Counted from the stretch's first letter, positions 10,756 through 21,882 are shown. The stretch is DNA of 64,000 nt from Tupaia tana (GCA_026018925.1 JAKSZU010000025.1:24314891-24378890); one strand, 5' to 3'. Numbers and translations: made by a program. The notes: a model not told the origin generated them from the sequence alone.

Positions 10756-10921
10756 AAAAATTTTTAAATTATTATTTACATAGAAAAGCAAAGATACTCA
10801 TAAAAACAAAAAAATCATAGAAATTATGAAAATTGAGTTAGTTGATTCAAGGTAAAGTATATACAAATTAGTAATTTTCTAATAAAATAATGATTAAAAG
10901 CTTAGAAGAATATGGAATGAA
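10756..10921 (+). mobile_element. Old L1 fragment, probable
   Basis: A-rich text such as ATTCAAGGTAAAGTATATAC before a SINE insertion, continuing after it at 11176 with L1-like AGGAATAAACTTGCTGAG. It probably comes from the 3' half of ORF2 of an old L1M element. No open frame survives. Confidence 0.45.
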
Positions 10922-11175
10922 ATTTTTGGCACAACTGGTAGCAATCTGAACTGCAGTGCTGGAAGCCACATGGCTTACTATGAGTTCGGATCCCTGGGTT
11001 GGCCTGGAAACACAAAAGGGCATGTGTGCACCTGCACAGGATTCAGATGGGCTAGAGGGTTGGGGAAAAGGGACCCCAGTGTGGTGAAATGCCACTGAGG
11101 GTGTGTCTTTCTCTGTCTCTCTTGTGCACATGAATGTATCCCCCCATGATGAATAAAATAAATAAACTTTGAAAA
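10922..11175 (+). mobile_element. SINE family C inserted in old L1
   Basis: A family C body (GGATCCCTGGGTTGGCC, GGGCATGTGTGCACCTGC) with an AATAAAATAAATAAAC tail, splitting L1-like sequence that continues on both sides. The tail type is T+. Confidence 0.65.
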
Positions 11176-11411
11176 AGTCATGCAAAATGGCACCAGCATT
11201 CACCACATTTAGGAATAAACTTGCTGAGTAATTATGCAGACTCTGTGTGAAGAAAACAATAAAATTATAGCAGAAGACATAACAGAAGCTTTGGATCCCC
11301 CGGGAATAGGTATCATCTTTCTAGAAAAGAGAAATGAATTGGTTCAGGATTCTTAATTTTCTCAAATGAATGTGTATGTTTGTTGTAATTTTAATAAAGA
11401 TCTTATTGCTC

Positions 11412-11455
<44 letters not shown>

Positions 11456-11790
11456 TTTACCTGGCATTCTAAAGTTCATCTTGAACAATAAGTTGATTGA
11501 CAGAGCTAAAAAGTAAAAAGGAAAGGAGATATTGTACTATAACATTAATGGTGATTAAAACGGAATGCTCTAGGGTAAGAATCAACAGGCAAATAACACA
11601 GAAGCGTCCCTGCTAAAAATAAGAGCATAGAATGGAATATGATCAAGTTGACGTCGTTACCTGTTAGTTGAAGAACTGACAAGTTATCCAATGAGAGTTG
11701 CACCACCTGGATAACTGGCTAGGAGAAAGTTTACAAATTAAATTTCAGAGTAAAATGTAAAAAATTCAAGGCATATATAAAAGGGAGAAA
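11176..11790 (+). mobile_element. Old L1 fragment
   Basis: Phrases such as TTCTAAAGTTCATCTTGAAC, GGTGATTAAAACGGAATG and AGTTATCCAATGAGAG follow the order of L1 ORF2 and its degraded downstream region. A (TG)20 tract at 11413-11452 interrupts it. There are many stops, so no protein is made. Confidence 0.5.
11413..11452 (+). repeat. (TG)20 microsatellite
   Basis: An uninterrupted run of 20 TG units. It is long enough to be polymorphic. Confidence 0.95.
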
Positions 11791-11792
11791 TA

Positions 11793-12065
11793 GGGGCTGG
11801 GGAGTGGTGTGGTGGGTGAGGTGTTGGACTCCTACATGGCCAACCACGGTTCGAGTCCTGGACCTGGTTACGTTGCTGGACTCCCAAGAGTCAACCACAG
11901 TTCAAGCCCTCTGAAGCCTGGTATGTTTACAAAATCCCAAGAGGAGAATGGAGGAGAAGGAATTGTGGAATCGCCATCCCCCCTGGGGGGAGTGATTTTT
12001 TTTTTCTTTCTATATCTCTGTGTCTCTCTGGTGAGTGCATATGCCCTATAGCAAAAATCTCAAGA
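11793..12065 (+). mobile_element. Chimeric SINE with a doubled tRNA-like head
   Basis: It begins as family B (GGGGCTGGGGAGTGGTGTGG, box B-like GGTTCGAGTCC). At about 11868 it enters a second head segment that reads like family A (GTTACGTTGCTGGACTCCC, then a second box B-like AGTTCAAGCCC), and ends with the common body. This looks like a B/A recombinant or template-switch product. The tail is AAGAAAAGCAAAG-like. Confidence 0.7.
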
Positions 12066-12069
12066 AAAG

Positions 12070-13905
12070 CAAAGAACGAAACAAGAACAGACAGTGTTGG
12101 AAAAGAACATTCAGTGCGCCAGAATGAAGTATTGGAAATAAAAATGTGGAAACAGAAATGAAACTTAATGGAAGAGTTGGAAAATGGATTTTGGGGAAAA
12201 TCTCTGAGAAAAATAGGAATGAATAAAATAAGAAAATCCGAGAATTAGCCCAAGAAGTCTAATATTGAAGGTGTTTCAAAAAAGGATACCAGATAAAATG
12301 GAGGGAAGGAGATTGTTGAGAAATACTGTAAGAGCAGTCCCTTGAACCACGAGTCATGAGGTTATGGATCCTAAGGACCCACTCACTTAATGTCAGTATT
12401 TGAATGCGTAACATATGAAACATACCCATATAGCCCTAAATGCATTATTTACACATTTTGAGACTCAGCAATGAGCCTGGTTGTTTGGCAGTGGAGAGTG
12501 AAAAGCTTGTGCTATGCCTGCAATGGACACCCAGAAAGAGGTCCAACCCCCAAAGCAGCAGCCAATGACATGAGTAGATCCATGGAGAATGTCACATAGA
12601 AAATGGAATAAAATCCAGAGCTCTCATCAGATGCAGAGACTGTGGATATAGAATAACGTACAAGAAAGGACTAAAAGATTGCTGGGTTTTGACTCCTGGT
12701 GAAACACGAGATTCAGAGGACTGTCTTCATTTGTACCTGGATTTTCCTGTAATTTTTTTTCTCATGGTTGCATAGCTTTTGGCTTAACATGGTTATCTTT
12801 ACAAATGTAACTATGTACGTATGATTTCATTTAAAAACCATATTGTATTTAGATATCTACTAATACTTTGTATAAAGGAATTTTTATTCAATTACATGAC
12901 TCTAATTTTATTGTATAACCTATCACACAATGAAGGTTAAAGTTACTTTCCCAAACCACACTTTTAACCAAAACCTAGATCATCTGGGGTCCTTACTAAG
13001 CATGCAGGTTTCAAGAGCTGTCCGGAGGTCTGATGAATAAAATTTCTTAGAAACCAAAATATAAATTTTTCGAAACATTTAGAATAAACAGATCACACTA
13101 AAGGATGCTATGAAGGAGAAGGAGAAAAAGAAGAAAAACAAACACTGGGTTGCATACAATTGAGAATAGTATTAGAAAAACTCTATTCGAACCTAGAAGA
13201 GAATAGAGAATTATTAATATAGTCAAAATGCTAACTGACTGTCAAGCTAGGACTCTATATACTTCTGCCTTCCATTACCACAGGAGTAAAATACTAGACA
13301 TCAAATCAAATAAGATAATGCATGCAAAGTTGATCAAATTTCGGAACAGAAAAAACTTTCTCAGATATGTAGGTCTTCAAAACTTTCTCAGAGTGCTACT
13401 CAAGGATGTGTGCCATAAAAACAAGAGAATAAACCGAGAAAGAGGAAGGTAAGGTATCCAAGAACTAGATCCAAACCCACAGAGAGGCCAAGCAATTCCT
13501 GGGGTGGATGCAGAAGGGCTCTAGGCTGTCAGCTGTGCAGAGTTCCTGGAGAGAAGCCGGTCCGGATCAGAGCAGGAGGATTAAACACTCCTGGAAGGAT
13601 ATCTCCTGGGAGAAAGCGGAACTGATCCTCTGTCCGATGTATCTGTACATATCAAGAAGAATTTTTCAGCTCTGACAAAAAAAAATCTGGCACCAAGTTA
13701 GGAAACAAAAAAAAAGTAAGAAATAGAACAATTACTAACGCCATGGAAGAAAGGAAAGTTATTTATGACTTAATATGTAACTCAGTAGTGAGCAAAACTT
13801 GGTTGTAATAACAACCATGGACTATCTATTTAACAACAAAGAACTATGAAATAGCTCTATGGAAAGGATGCGAGGAGAAGACGTATAAGTGTGACTATGG
13901 GTAGG
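12070..13905 (+). mobile_element. Old L1M fragment
   Basis: Several ordered phrases match old L1: AAAATCCGAGAATTAGCCCA, GGATACCAGATAAAATGGAG, AGTGCTACTCAAGGATGTGT, GAGAAAGAGGAAGGTAAGG, ATTTAACAACAAAGAACTA. There is no intact frame. The middle (12400-13100) is harder to place and may contain unrelated DNA. The subfamily is not resolved. Confidence 0.6.
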
Positions 13906-14895
13906 GTATGACTTACGCCTCCCCTCCCTGTTCTAGAGTCAATAGAAAATGTCTGATGCAGCAGCTTGGTGAGATGGGCTCTTACAGGGAAGAGCCCATC
14001 ACTGAGGCAGTGAGCCTGGGTAGAGAGGACTTGTTCAAGTTTTCACAGGCAGCTGTGGAGCAGCCAGAACCTAGCTGCAGGCACCCCACGGCAAGCCTGG
14101 TGAGGAAAAGGGCAGAGACGTCCGTTAGAGTATGGAGTCTGCCTTTCCATAGTTCTTCCCACACTTCCAGATTGGATTGTTAATAGATGCTCCCTTCTCG
14201 GTAAACTCGTATTTGATTTAAAGTAGATAACCAGTGACTTTTATCATGTGTTCTAAGGGAATCTCATCCAAACAGCTATTATAGAAACTATTTTGTAAGA
14301 ATGAGAAGGATTTTGGTACAAGTTATGATCCAAGAAAGCTGTTTTTTGTTGTTACTCTGGACCTGAGTTTAGGGCCGACTCTTTCACTGAGTAGCTGTCT
14401 GATCTAGGGCAAGCTACTTCATCTCTTGGTTTTTCTCATCTGTAAAATGGAAATCAAAAACAGTGGGCATCTCAGAGGAGGAAAAAAGACATTGCCTGTA
14501 AAGGGATGGGTCTGAGAAGAGCTTAAGGCATGTTCATAATTGTGGTGTCAGATGAAAATATAATGGGGGGAAATGGGGGAGCAGTTGATCCCAGCCCACT
14601 ACAAAACACCATGCCTGTTGAATATATTTTGTGATGTTAAGAATTATATGACATGGGTGTTGAGAACCATGATGTAAAATACGAGAGAAACACGCTGATT
14701 CGTAGAGAAATCCAAGTGGGGGTGTGCTGTTCCCAGGCCTCATGCCAACCACTGTCGTGAGGCAGAGCCTGGCCCTTCCTCTGTGGTAGCCTGCAGCAGG
14801 TGGAGCAGAACCAGTAGCAGCACTACACTACAAAGCTTGCTATTTCTGCCACTTATCCACAGAATACGTCTCCCTGGGACAGCTTGGAATTTACA
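13906..14895. other. Mostly unassigned stretch with one MIR
   Basis: A sense MIR (GGCAAGCTACTTCATCTCTT, CTCATCTGTAAAATGG) lies at about 14365-14480. The rest shows no recognised repeat or gene. Confidence 0.5.
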
Positions 14896-14899
14896 AGTA

Positions 14900-15122
14900 G
14901 GGGGCCAGCGGTAGAGTGGGGGTTAAGGAGCTGGCTCCCACATGGTTGATGGTGCAGTTCGAGTCCCGGATCTGGTGGCTTGAGAATCACACCAGGCATA
15001 CATGTGCGTGCTCCAAATCCCGAGAGAAGACTGGAAGAGAAGGGATTGCAGCCTGGTAATCCCCTCTGGGGGATGATTTCTCACTTTCTCTCTCTCTGGT
15101 GAGTGCACATGCTCTATAGCAA
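14900..15122 (+). mobile_element. SINE family B
   Basis: Head GGGGCCAGCGGTAGAGTGGG, box B-like AGTTCGAGTCC, body GGAAGAGAAGGGATTGCAG and end CTCTCTGGTGAGTGCACATG are present in order. The tail is nearly absent; a mariner-type element follows 12 bp later. Confidence 0.8.
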
Positions 15123-15133
15123 TGCTAAATATG

Positions 15134-15229
15134 TTGGGTTGTTGGAAAAGTCGAGTTGTATTTTTTCTGTTTTTTTTTTTTTTTTTTTTTCCTATGCAAA
15201 AATGTACCATGACTTTTCCAACAACCCAA
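15134..15229. mobile_element. Palindromic mariner-type miniature element with poly(T) centre
   Basis: The left end TTGGGTTGTTGGAAAAGTC and right end GACTTTTCCAACAACCCAA are perfect 19-bp inverted repeats. The match continues more weakly inward. The centre holds a T run of over 20. Both flanks are TG where TA is expected. It has the same end type as the elements at 10.17, 22.69 and 26.64 kb. Confidence 0.8.
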
Positions 15230-15234
15230 TGTGT

Positions 15235-16175
15235 GTTTGCGTTTATGTGTGTGTGTGAGTGTGTATCACATGCATATATATTTCAGAACTATTTGAAAAT
15301 TTCATGGATGATAGTGCTGAGAAGTTGCTAAGCAAAAGGAGGACGCTTGACTTTGATCTGCTGCCATTCTTGGGGTGGCCATGGTGGAGACCACCACCAG
15401 CCACACACCTTCACAACGGAGCATAGTGGACCACTGGGCTGCTTGGTCTCCTGGGCAAAGCCCATGTGATAATTTCCTTGTTCTGAAGAAACATGCCTCC
15501 TGTGGCCCAGAGTATTTTCAAAGCACGATGTACTCTTCGATGACAAGTCCTCCTCTCTGAGAGATGAGGTGGAGATGGGCTCTCATAAACCTGAAGGTTT
15601 CTCTGGGGTGGGGGGAGAATCTGTCTTCCCCTCTAGGAAACGATGCATTTTCTTCATGTCACCTAGGATTGCTACTTGGCCTTTGAGACTTGAAGGGAAG
15701 GGAGAGGACACTTAGGGCTTACCAAGGTGTTTTCAGAGCAAAAATCTGCCATCTGTGAGGGGCAAGGGAGGTGCTACCCTCTTCCTGCTTTCAGGGTCAG
15801 GACGCTTGCCTCTTAGGGAATGTGGGAGTTCGCCATTCATGGTGCCTGGGCATGCCTATGGTTCAAAACCCCCAGCACTGCTGCACAGAGCTGGAGATGT
15901 AGGTTCACCTGGCAGGACAGACTTGCTCAAAGGCCGCGGTGCTCGGGTGTTTTCCTCCCAGTGCACCGGGCAAACACTCTCAATCGGGGAGCTATTACAG
16001 GGAGAATAAGTATTCCGAAGTATTGTAGAGAGTTCAAGGAAGGAATGAGAGGCAATGTTGATTTCGTAGTAGAAAGATTGGCGGGGGTGGGGGGGTGGGG
16101 GGGGTGGGGGGGTGGGGACAGGACCATGCTCAGAACATGCTTCCCACGGGCAAAGGTGGCATAAAGAAGGAAATG
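15235..16175. other. Unassigned non-coding stretch
   Basis: No gene or named repeat is recognised up to the L1 tail near 16.2 kb. It may contain the body of that L1, but the text is too diverged to say. Confidence 0.35.
16083..16117 (+). repeat. G-rich tract, G-quadruplex candidate
   Basis: Five G blocks of 4 to 8 bases are separated by single T residues. This meets the usual quadruplex pattern of four or more G runs with 1-base loops. Confidence 0.85.
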
Positions 16176-16179
16176 TCGT

Positions 16180-16285
16180 GTTGCTCGTATCAGATCATCC
16201 CACTGCACACCCGAAATGTATGCGATTGTATTTGTTCATCATACTTCAATACAGCTGGGAAAAAAAGAAAAAGGGTTAAGCCTAA
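16180..16285 (+). mobile_element. L1M 3' end
   Basis: The phrase CACACCCGAAATGTATGCG, then TTCATCATACTTCAATACAGC and an A-rich tail, matches the 3' terminus of old L1ME/L1MC elements. Confidence 0.65.
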
Positions 16286-16604
16286 ACAAAACAAAAACAC
16301 GAATTGGGGAAGGCACCTTCGGTAAGGAAGGGCTGCTGTGTGCAGTTTACGTCTAATTCTCGTGGAAGACTTAGCTACAGTTAGGCAATTGTTCCCACTT
16401 GGGGAGACAGGAGCAGGGGGTGGCGAAACTGGTTCTCCATAGGCTATTCAGGCTCACACGGGGTGGGAGGTGTGTCTTCGCAGGTCTTTCTAGCCCCAAA
16501 GGCTATCATTTTCTTTCTCTCACATGAGAGGTCAGTTAATTCCCAGGGTTTCGTGGGACAATCACTTTTTCTTCTAGTAACAGCTTGCTTTTTTAAATTT
16601 TTTT

Positions 16605-16770
16605 CTTTATAAAGACAGAGCCATTGGGAGAGAGAGAGAGGAAAAGAGAGAGAGAGGCAGAGAGGGATTTTGGATAAGGTCTCACTGTGTCAAGATCCTC
16701 CTGCCCTAGCCTCATAGTTAGCTAGGATTACAGATGTTGTAACCACACCTGACATGCTCAGATTGGCCCA
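16605..16770 (-). mobile_element. 7SL-derived (Alu/B1-like) SINE relic, tentative
   Basis: Read on the plus strand it holds AAGGTCTCACTGTGT, ATCCTCCTGCCCTAGCCTC, TAGCTAGGATTACAG and ACCACACCTGAC. These are in the same order as the antisense of Alu/B1, with an internal gap. If right, this is a relic of a 7SL SINE, a class known only from Euarchontoglires. Chance similarity or a distant family is possible, since it is the only such fragment seen. Confidence 0.45.
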
Positions 16771-17160
16771 GGCACTGATCCTGGGTCCCCATGCGACTTC
16801 TGGCCTCCCAGGTGGGGGTGCAGTCTGTGTGTTACTGCGGCTGGGCCCCGGCTGCTTTTACTGACCCCTCTCCACAGGTGAGGAGGACGGCCTGGGCATA
16901 GAGGCTGGTGCTGCTCCGTCATCTCTCATTGGATGCGGTGTTAGAACTCCCAGCTGGAGTTGTCAGGGCTCCAGAGGCATTGTGTGCTCCTCCCACCCCA
17001 CCTCCTCTTGCCACACCTACGTGCTCACACTGCACACACTCAGACACACAGCTGGTGCACAAGTCCTCCTGATGGCCAGTAAACAAGAGGCCTCGTTGAA
17101 TGCTAGTCAGTGGCACTAAATGCTCTGAAGCCCGATTAGACCATTTGAAATCCTTAATAA
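16771..17160. other. Unassigned GC-richer stretch
   Basis: No repeat or gene is recognised. Confidence 0.4.
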
Positions 17161-17174
17161 TTTACCTAACCTTT

Positions 17175-17319
17175 TTTTTTTTTACTTTTGCTCTAGGGCA
17201 TGGGTGCTCCACAGAAAAATAGCGATAAATCACCCCCCAGGAGGGATGGCCACGCTCAAGCCTTTCTCCTCTACTCTCCTCTTGGGATCTTGGGCATGCA
17301 TGCACATGTGCCCAGCGAG
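17175..17319 (-). mobile_element. SINE family A, 5'-truncated
   Basis: Only the 3' body and tail are present; the tRNA-like head is missing and the element stops at the GGGCGAGTTT-like region. Imperfect 14-bp duplications TTTACCTAACCTTT (17161-17174) and TTTACTTACCCTTT (17320-17333) show that the truncation occurred at insertion. Confidence 0.8.
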
Positions 17320-17334
17320 TTTACTTACCCTTTG

Positions 17335-17717
17335 TGTGTGAACTTCTGTGTTTCCTCATCTGTAAGATGATGATAATAATAGCCAAGGGATTAACTGAGA
17401 AAATCATTTCTTCTTCTCCATCACTGTCATCATCACCATCATAGTGCCAGTTACCCCTAAAGACTAGGTGATCAGGGTGTCAAGCTTTTTTCCACCTGAG
17501 ATTGTTCTCAACCATTGGAGGTTTGGTTCTGTAGAAGCAGGGGTGAGTTACGGGGTCAGTGTTCAAGAGAAGGAAAAGCAAAGAACACTGCTTGTGAGCA
17601 TGAGGTTGTCTGGAGGAGTTGATGTATTCATTTTGATAGGACAGTTGGGTACAGATGGGCTGTGGATCCCCACTTGAAGGATGGCTATCTAGTGGGGAAA
17701 ACAGCTAAACCATTAAA
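17335..17717. other. Unassigned non-coding stretch
   Basis: It starts with a weak MIR-like phrase (CTTCTGTGTTTCCTCATCTG, about 17341-17360) and then has no recognised content. Confidence 0.4.
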
Positions 17718-17727
17718 AATCATGTTT

Positions 17728-18007
17728 TGGGACCAGCAGATGGCATAATGGTTATGTTCTTGGACTTCCACATAGTCGAACGTGGCTCAAGTCCCAGACC
17801 TGGTGACTTAAAACTCACATCAGGTCCATGTGCATGCATGGCCAAGATCCCAAGAGGATAATGGAGTGGAAGGGATTGTGGCATGGCTATCCTTCCTTGG
17901 GGGGGGGGGGGGGCGATTTCTTGCTTTCTTGTCTTTCTGTCTCTCACTGTCTCTCTGGCGAGTACACGTCCCCTTTAACAAAAATCTCCCTAAAAAAAAA
18001 AAAAAAG
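17728..18007 (+). mobile_element. SINE family A with 10-bp TSD
   Basis: A full-length copy between AATCATGTTT at 17718-17727 and 18008-18017. The central palindromic C/G motif of the family has become a run of 15 G (17899-17913). The insertion point CATT|AAAAATC fits the L1 endonuclease preference for TT|AAAA. Confidence 0.88.
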
Positions 18008-18017
18008 AATCATGTTT

Positions 18018-18060
18018 CTGTGTGTGTGTGTGTGTGTGTTTGAGTGTGTGTGTGTGTTTG
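18018..18060 (+). repeat. (TG)n microsatellite
   Basis: Two TG runs are separated by TTTGAG. They start at the 3' TSD of the SINE. Confidence 0.9.
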
Positions 18061-18480
18061 AAGTTCTAATTTTCAGATTTATAAGAGCAAGTAATTATAT
18101 CAACAATTAAAGGAGAGAAAAAATCTATAAAACTAAAGAAACACTATTCTTGTTGAATAATATATGTACATAAAATTAGAGCAATTCACAAATGCAGAAT
18201 TCTAATGTTATATTAGGTGGTTGCCACTGCAAAGCCTGCATTCATATTTCCATTACAGCTCTGTTTTCTTTCAGTTTGAGGAAATGTTTCCCTTAACAAA
18301 AAACTCTCATGCTTTATTTTAGCCTACAGGGATAAATCTCATGCAAGATCTGTTTTAAATGATTTTCTCAGGGTTTGAAGAAATAAAATATTTTTATTTT
18401 AATCTCATTAATTTTTTTGTGGTGTTCTGGGAGGACTCGAATGTCAATGAACTTTAAAAGTTGAAACTTTCCACCTGCCC
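18061..18480. promoter_or_regulatory. Candidate conserved non-coding element
   Basis: AT-rich, repeat-free text with several TAAT/ATTA motifs (for example AAGTAATTATATCAACAATT). It resembles ancient enhancer sequence. The call is inferred from composition alone. Confidence 0.25.
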
Positions 18481-18766
18481 GGTTTCCAGGAAGGAGAAAT
18501 GCTCTCGAGCTGATTGTTCAGAGATGATGAAGGAATTGAGAAGAGGCAGGAGGACAGCATCTAGCATGGCAGGGACGTTAGGATCATTGAGCCCACATGC
18601 TCTCTTCAGTGGCCCTGCAGGGTCTCTGTAAAATCAATATACATGCAGTGGATCTGGCCTCGTCCAAGTCATAACTTGGAAGTCATCTAAAGTTTTTCTA
18701 GCTGTAATTTACAGCATTTTAAATTCAAGATAATATGTGCTTATGACATCTTTAAAGAAGACAAAC
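18481..18766. other. Unassigned non-coding stretch
   Basis: No repeat or gene is recognised. Confidence 0.4.
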
Positions 18767-18993
18767 GGGCTGGCTGCCCTGGCACAGTGTAGAGCAATGC
18801 TCTGCAGTACCGAAGCCATGGCAAAGGTCCTGGGTTTGCATCCTGAGGTCTCCCTGTGCATGCTGGGCACATGTACACCTGCTCTTGGTCCTGCCTGACT
18901 GAGGCTGGGGGCGATTGTAGTGCGACGACCTGGTTGGAAATGCCTCTTTCTCTTTGTTCTCTCTGAAACAAGTGGATAAACTTGAAAAAAAAA
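18767..18993 (+). mobile_element. SINE family C
   Basis: Head GGGCTGGCTGCCCTGGCAC, box B-like GGGTTTGCATCC, body GAGGTCTCCCTGTGCATGC, and end TCTCTGAAACAAGTGGATAA with an A run. It is among the best preserved family C copies here. Confidence 0.8.
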
Positions 18994-19144
18994 AATTGTT
19001 AAAAAAAATCAAATAGTTAGAAAGAGTTTGTATTGAAAGATAGCGAGGCCCCAGCCCAGCACTCCCTATGCTGAGCCCTGCCTCTCAGTTGTAGGTGGCA
19101 TTATAAGACAAAGCAAAGCCTTATCTCTCATGCAAACTATTTAA

Positions 19145-19405
19145 TATTTTATTTTTATTTTTTTTTAATGTGAGAGGGTGTGAGCATGCTCATGAGAGAG
19201 ACAGAGAGAGAGCCCCCCAATGGGGCCTGGTCACACTGAAGTCCTTTTTTCCACCAGTTCTCTATCTCATCAAGATCCTGGTCATACAGTACAAACCTAC
19301 CATGTTTTCTATCTTCTGAGGCCAGGCCTCGAACTGTGGTCAGCCCTGTGGGACCCGGTTTTCTCTGTGTAGCCCAACCACTGTGCTACTGGGCTGGAGC
19401 CAGGC
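19145..19405 (-). mobile_element. tRNA-derived SINE, family C-like, diverged
   Basis: A T-rich start, then GAGAGAGACAGAGAGAGAG, a central part without family A text, and a head complement with GCCTCGAACTGTGGTCAGC and CTGGGCTGGAGCC. It may represent a separate subfamily along with the copies at 53.36 and 56.65 kb. Confidence 0.6.
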
Positions 19406-20330
19406 CCGTTTCACATTTGAAATTCTCATTTGTTGCTGAATAAAAATTTGAATTGATTGGTGAGTTGTTTGCCTAGAATCAGAGACTGTGAGAGTAGGAA
19501 AGCTCTTCTTGACCTAAACTAACGTACCTTATATGGTCAACGAAGAAACTGAATTCCAGACAGTACTGGAACTCGTCCAAGGTCACGTAGTTAGTTTACG
19601 ACACCCTGTGGAGTAGAACTTGGGTCTCCCCCTTTCCCCTGTGCCATACTGATTCTCAGGAACTCGTTCTGATGCTGTTCAGACACACTCCACATCATAC
19701 TTTGAAGAGCTAGGGCTCTTCTGTCGAAAGCTAGACTTCTTTGGAATACTAGTTAATGGAAATGAGATCGGGGCAGTTTGTTTGTCATCTAGACTAACGC
19801 AAAGTATAATGTACCTAGAAAAATGATAATGTACTGTGAAACTGACCTGGTTTGGCAGAATGAAAGGAAGAAACACACAATTGGGAATGGGAAAAAATAA
19901 GGCAATATCGATAAAGGGAATTATGTAATTTGAGAAAGTGAATGGTAAAACCTTTACTGAGTTAATATTTAAGTTCCAGTGCTATCTTTCCATACGTGAT
20001 GTTCCTCTGGTGTGTCGTTGGATGAGGAGACAGAGTGTCGACGGTTCAGGGAAGAAATGGAAGGCCATGTGATAATGAGACAAGAAATCTGAGAGTATGG
20101 TTTGGGGAGATAGGAGTCAGAATTGGGCGTATGCATGTGCACCTATGGGTGTAGCTTCATCTTATATGGAAGGGGTGGTGGTAAAGAGAATGTCTAGGTA
20201 TTCTAGGAAACACCTTTAACAGTAGCTAATACATTTGTTATCCGCTCTTGGGTCAAAATGAGTTGGGTCAGGTAGCTGTTAGATCATGTTAGGCCCGTGT
20301 CACAAACCAAAAGAAAACATAATTGGCCTA
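19406..20330. other. Mostly unassigned stretch with one MIR
   Basis: An antisense MIR (GAAGAAACTGAATTCCAGAC, CCAAGGTCACGTAGTTAG) lies at about 19480-19625. The remainder is unassigned. Confidence 0.5.
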
Positions 20331-20334
20331 CAGA

Positions 20335-20650
20335 GGGGTCAGTAAACTACCCTGTGAAGGATCAGAGTGTGAAAACTTTAGCCTTTGCCAGCTGTGAGGT
20401 CTCTGTTGTAGTCCCCCAGCTCTGCCACTGTGGTGCAGAAGCAGAAAGAGACAACATGCGACAAGGGAACGTGACTGGTTCAACGGTCACAGAAATGGAA
20501 ATGTTCTGTCATTTTCCCATGGCCCAAAACGTTACCCGTCTTTTAATCTTGTCTTCCAACAGTTAAAAATACGAACACCACTCATGTACTGCATAAACAG
20601 GCAGTCTTCTGAGTCTGGCCCATGGGCCATGGCTTGCTGACCCTTGGCCT
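20335..20650. mobile_element. hAT-type non-autonomous element (MER3-like, tentative)
   Basis: The outer parts GGGGTCAGTAAACTACC and CCCATGGGCCATGGCTTGCTGACCC are inverted-repeat ends of a common hAT-Charlie family whose consensus ends in GGCAAAC...GCCGACCC-type text. The middle has TTTAGCCTTTGCCAGC. The exact family name is not certain. Confidence 0.6.
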
Positions 20651-21880
20651 AGACTAAGGAAGGGTCAGGACCTGTCATTCACGAAGTGATTCTTCTATTC
20701 CAACAAGCTGGTTGAGATGAGCCTCCACTCCTTTCTCCCTCCAGCGTTGTGGTTTCCGGAATCAAAGTACTTTCTGTTTTTGCTTTGTTTTCTGTAGACC
20801 AGCAGTCTTGACAGAAGACAGAGCAAAGTCTGTGTGTGCTCTTTCCGCTCTAATACCCTGTTTCCTGATGTACAAAGTACTCCAGTGGGTAAAATGAAGA
20901 GGGTTCCTTACTGCCTTGCGTTGACCAGTCGTGAATATGTTTGCCACCATAACTAAGGTATAGGCACTTGTTGAGATTTTGTGGTCAGAAGTACACCCTG
21001 AATTGAGTTTTTGGCAAGGTGCGTATCAGTGGGAAGACCTTTCCACGTGCTTTTAGGGATCTAACCCCCTCCTGAACATCAGAAGGGCTGCACTTCGCTA
21101 ATAAGCCCCAGGAGTGTACCCAGTGAAGAGTGCCTGCCACATCCCTCAGTGGTTGCTGACACCCCTTACTTGTACTCGGTCTAAATCTCACTTCTGATCC
21201 CTAGTTTTGCCTGGTTCCAGGTCCTTATTATGGTGGTAGTGCTGTATACTAATGGCATGCTTTCAAGATGGAAAGTATCTTCCATATAAAAACACTCAGG
21301 CAGATGGCCAAGTGACACTCAGAGAAGTCACACAGTAGAAAGTGGTAGAACTATCGCTCAAAGCCAAATTGGATTGGGGCTGCATTGGTCTTTCTGCTCA
21401 GCCATGCACTCTGCCTCCAGTTAGAGTTTATAGGGCTTGGGATCTAAAGCCACTTGTAAACTTTGATGTGATGAGGTCAATTATTCTTAAAATTTATTGT
21501 CAGTAGAGAGTGTTTATGCATTTTATTAATGTGTTTGCTTCCTCCTAAGCTAAAGTCATTGACTTGAGTGTAGGAGGGCATCTCATGCCTTAGAGAGTGA
21601 AAAATGAATACCTGCGTTTAAATCTGTTGAGCAATTAGCTGCTCTTCTCCCTGTTGACCTGGGGATTTTTGACTTCAGACAAAGAAAACAAGTACTTAAG
21701 GAAACAGGAGAGTTAAACTCAAAGATGAGAACATACGTTGAAAATTAAGTTACTCAGAATTTCCTGAGCATGGAAATACATACAGACTCCTCTTGTTTCA
21801 ACTAACTTATGAATTGTCTTATGGTTTCCTTTACGATGTGTATTTATTTAACACGTGGATACCTATAGTATTGACTCATC
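20651..21880. other. Mostly unassigned stretch
   Basis: A weak antisense MIR (AGTGACACTCAGAGAAGTCAC) is visible at about 21240-21390. Otherwise no repeat or exon is recognised. Confidence 0.45.
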
Positions 21881-21882
21881 TT

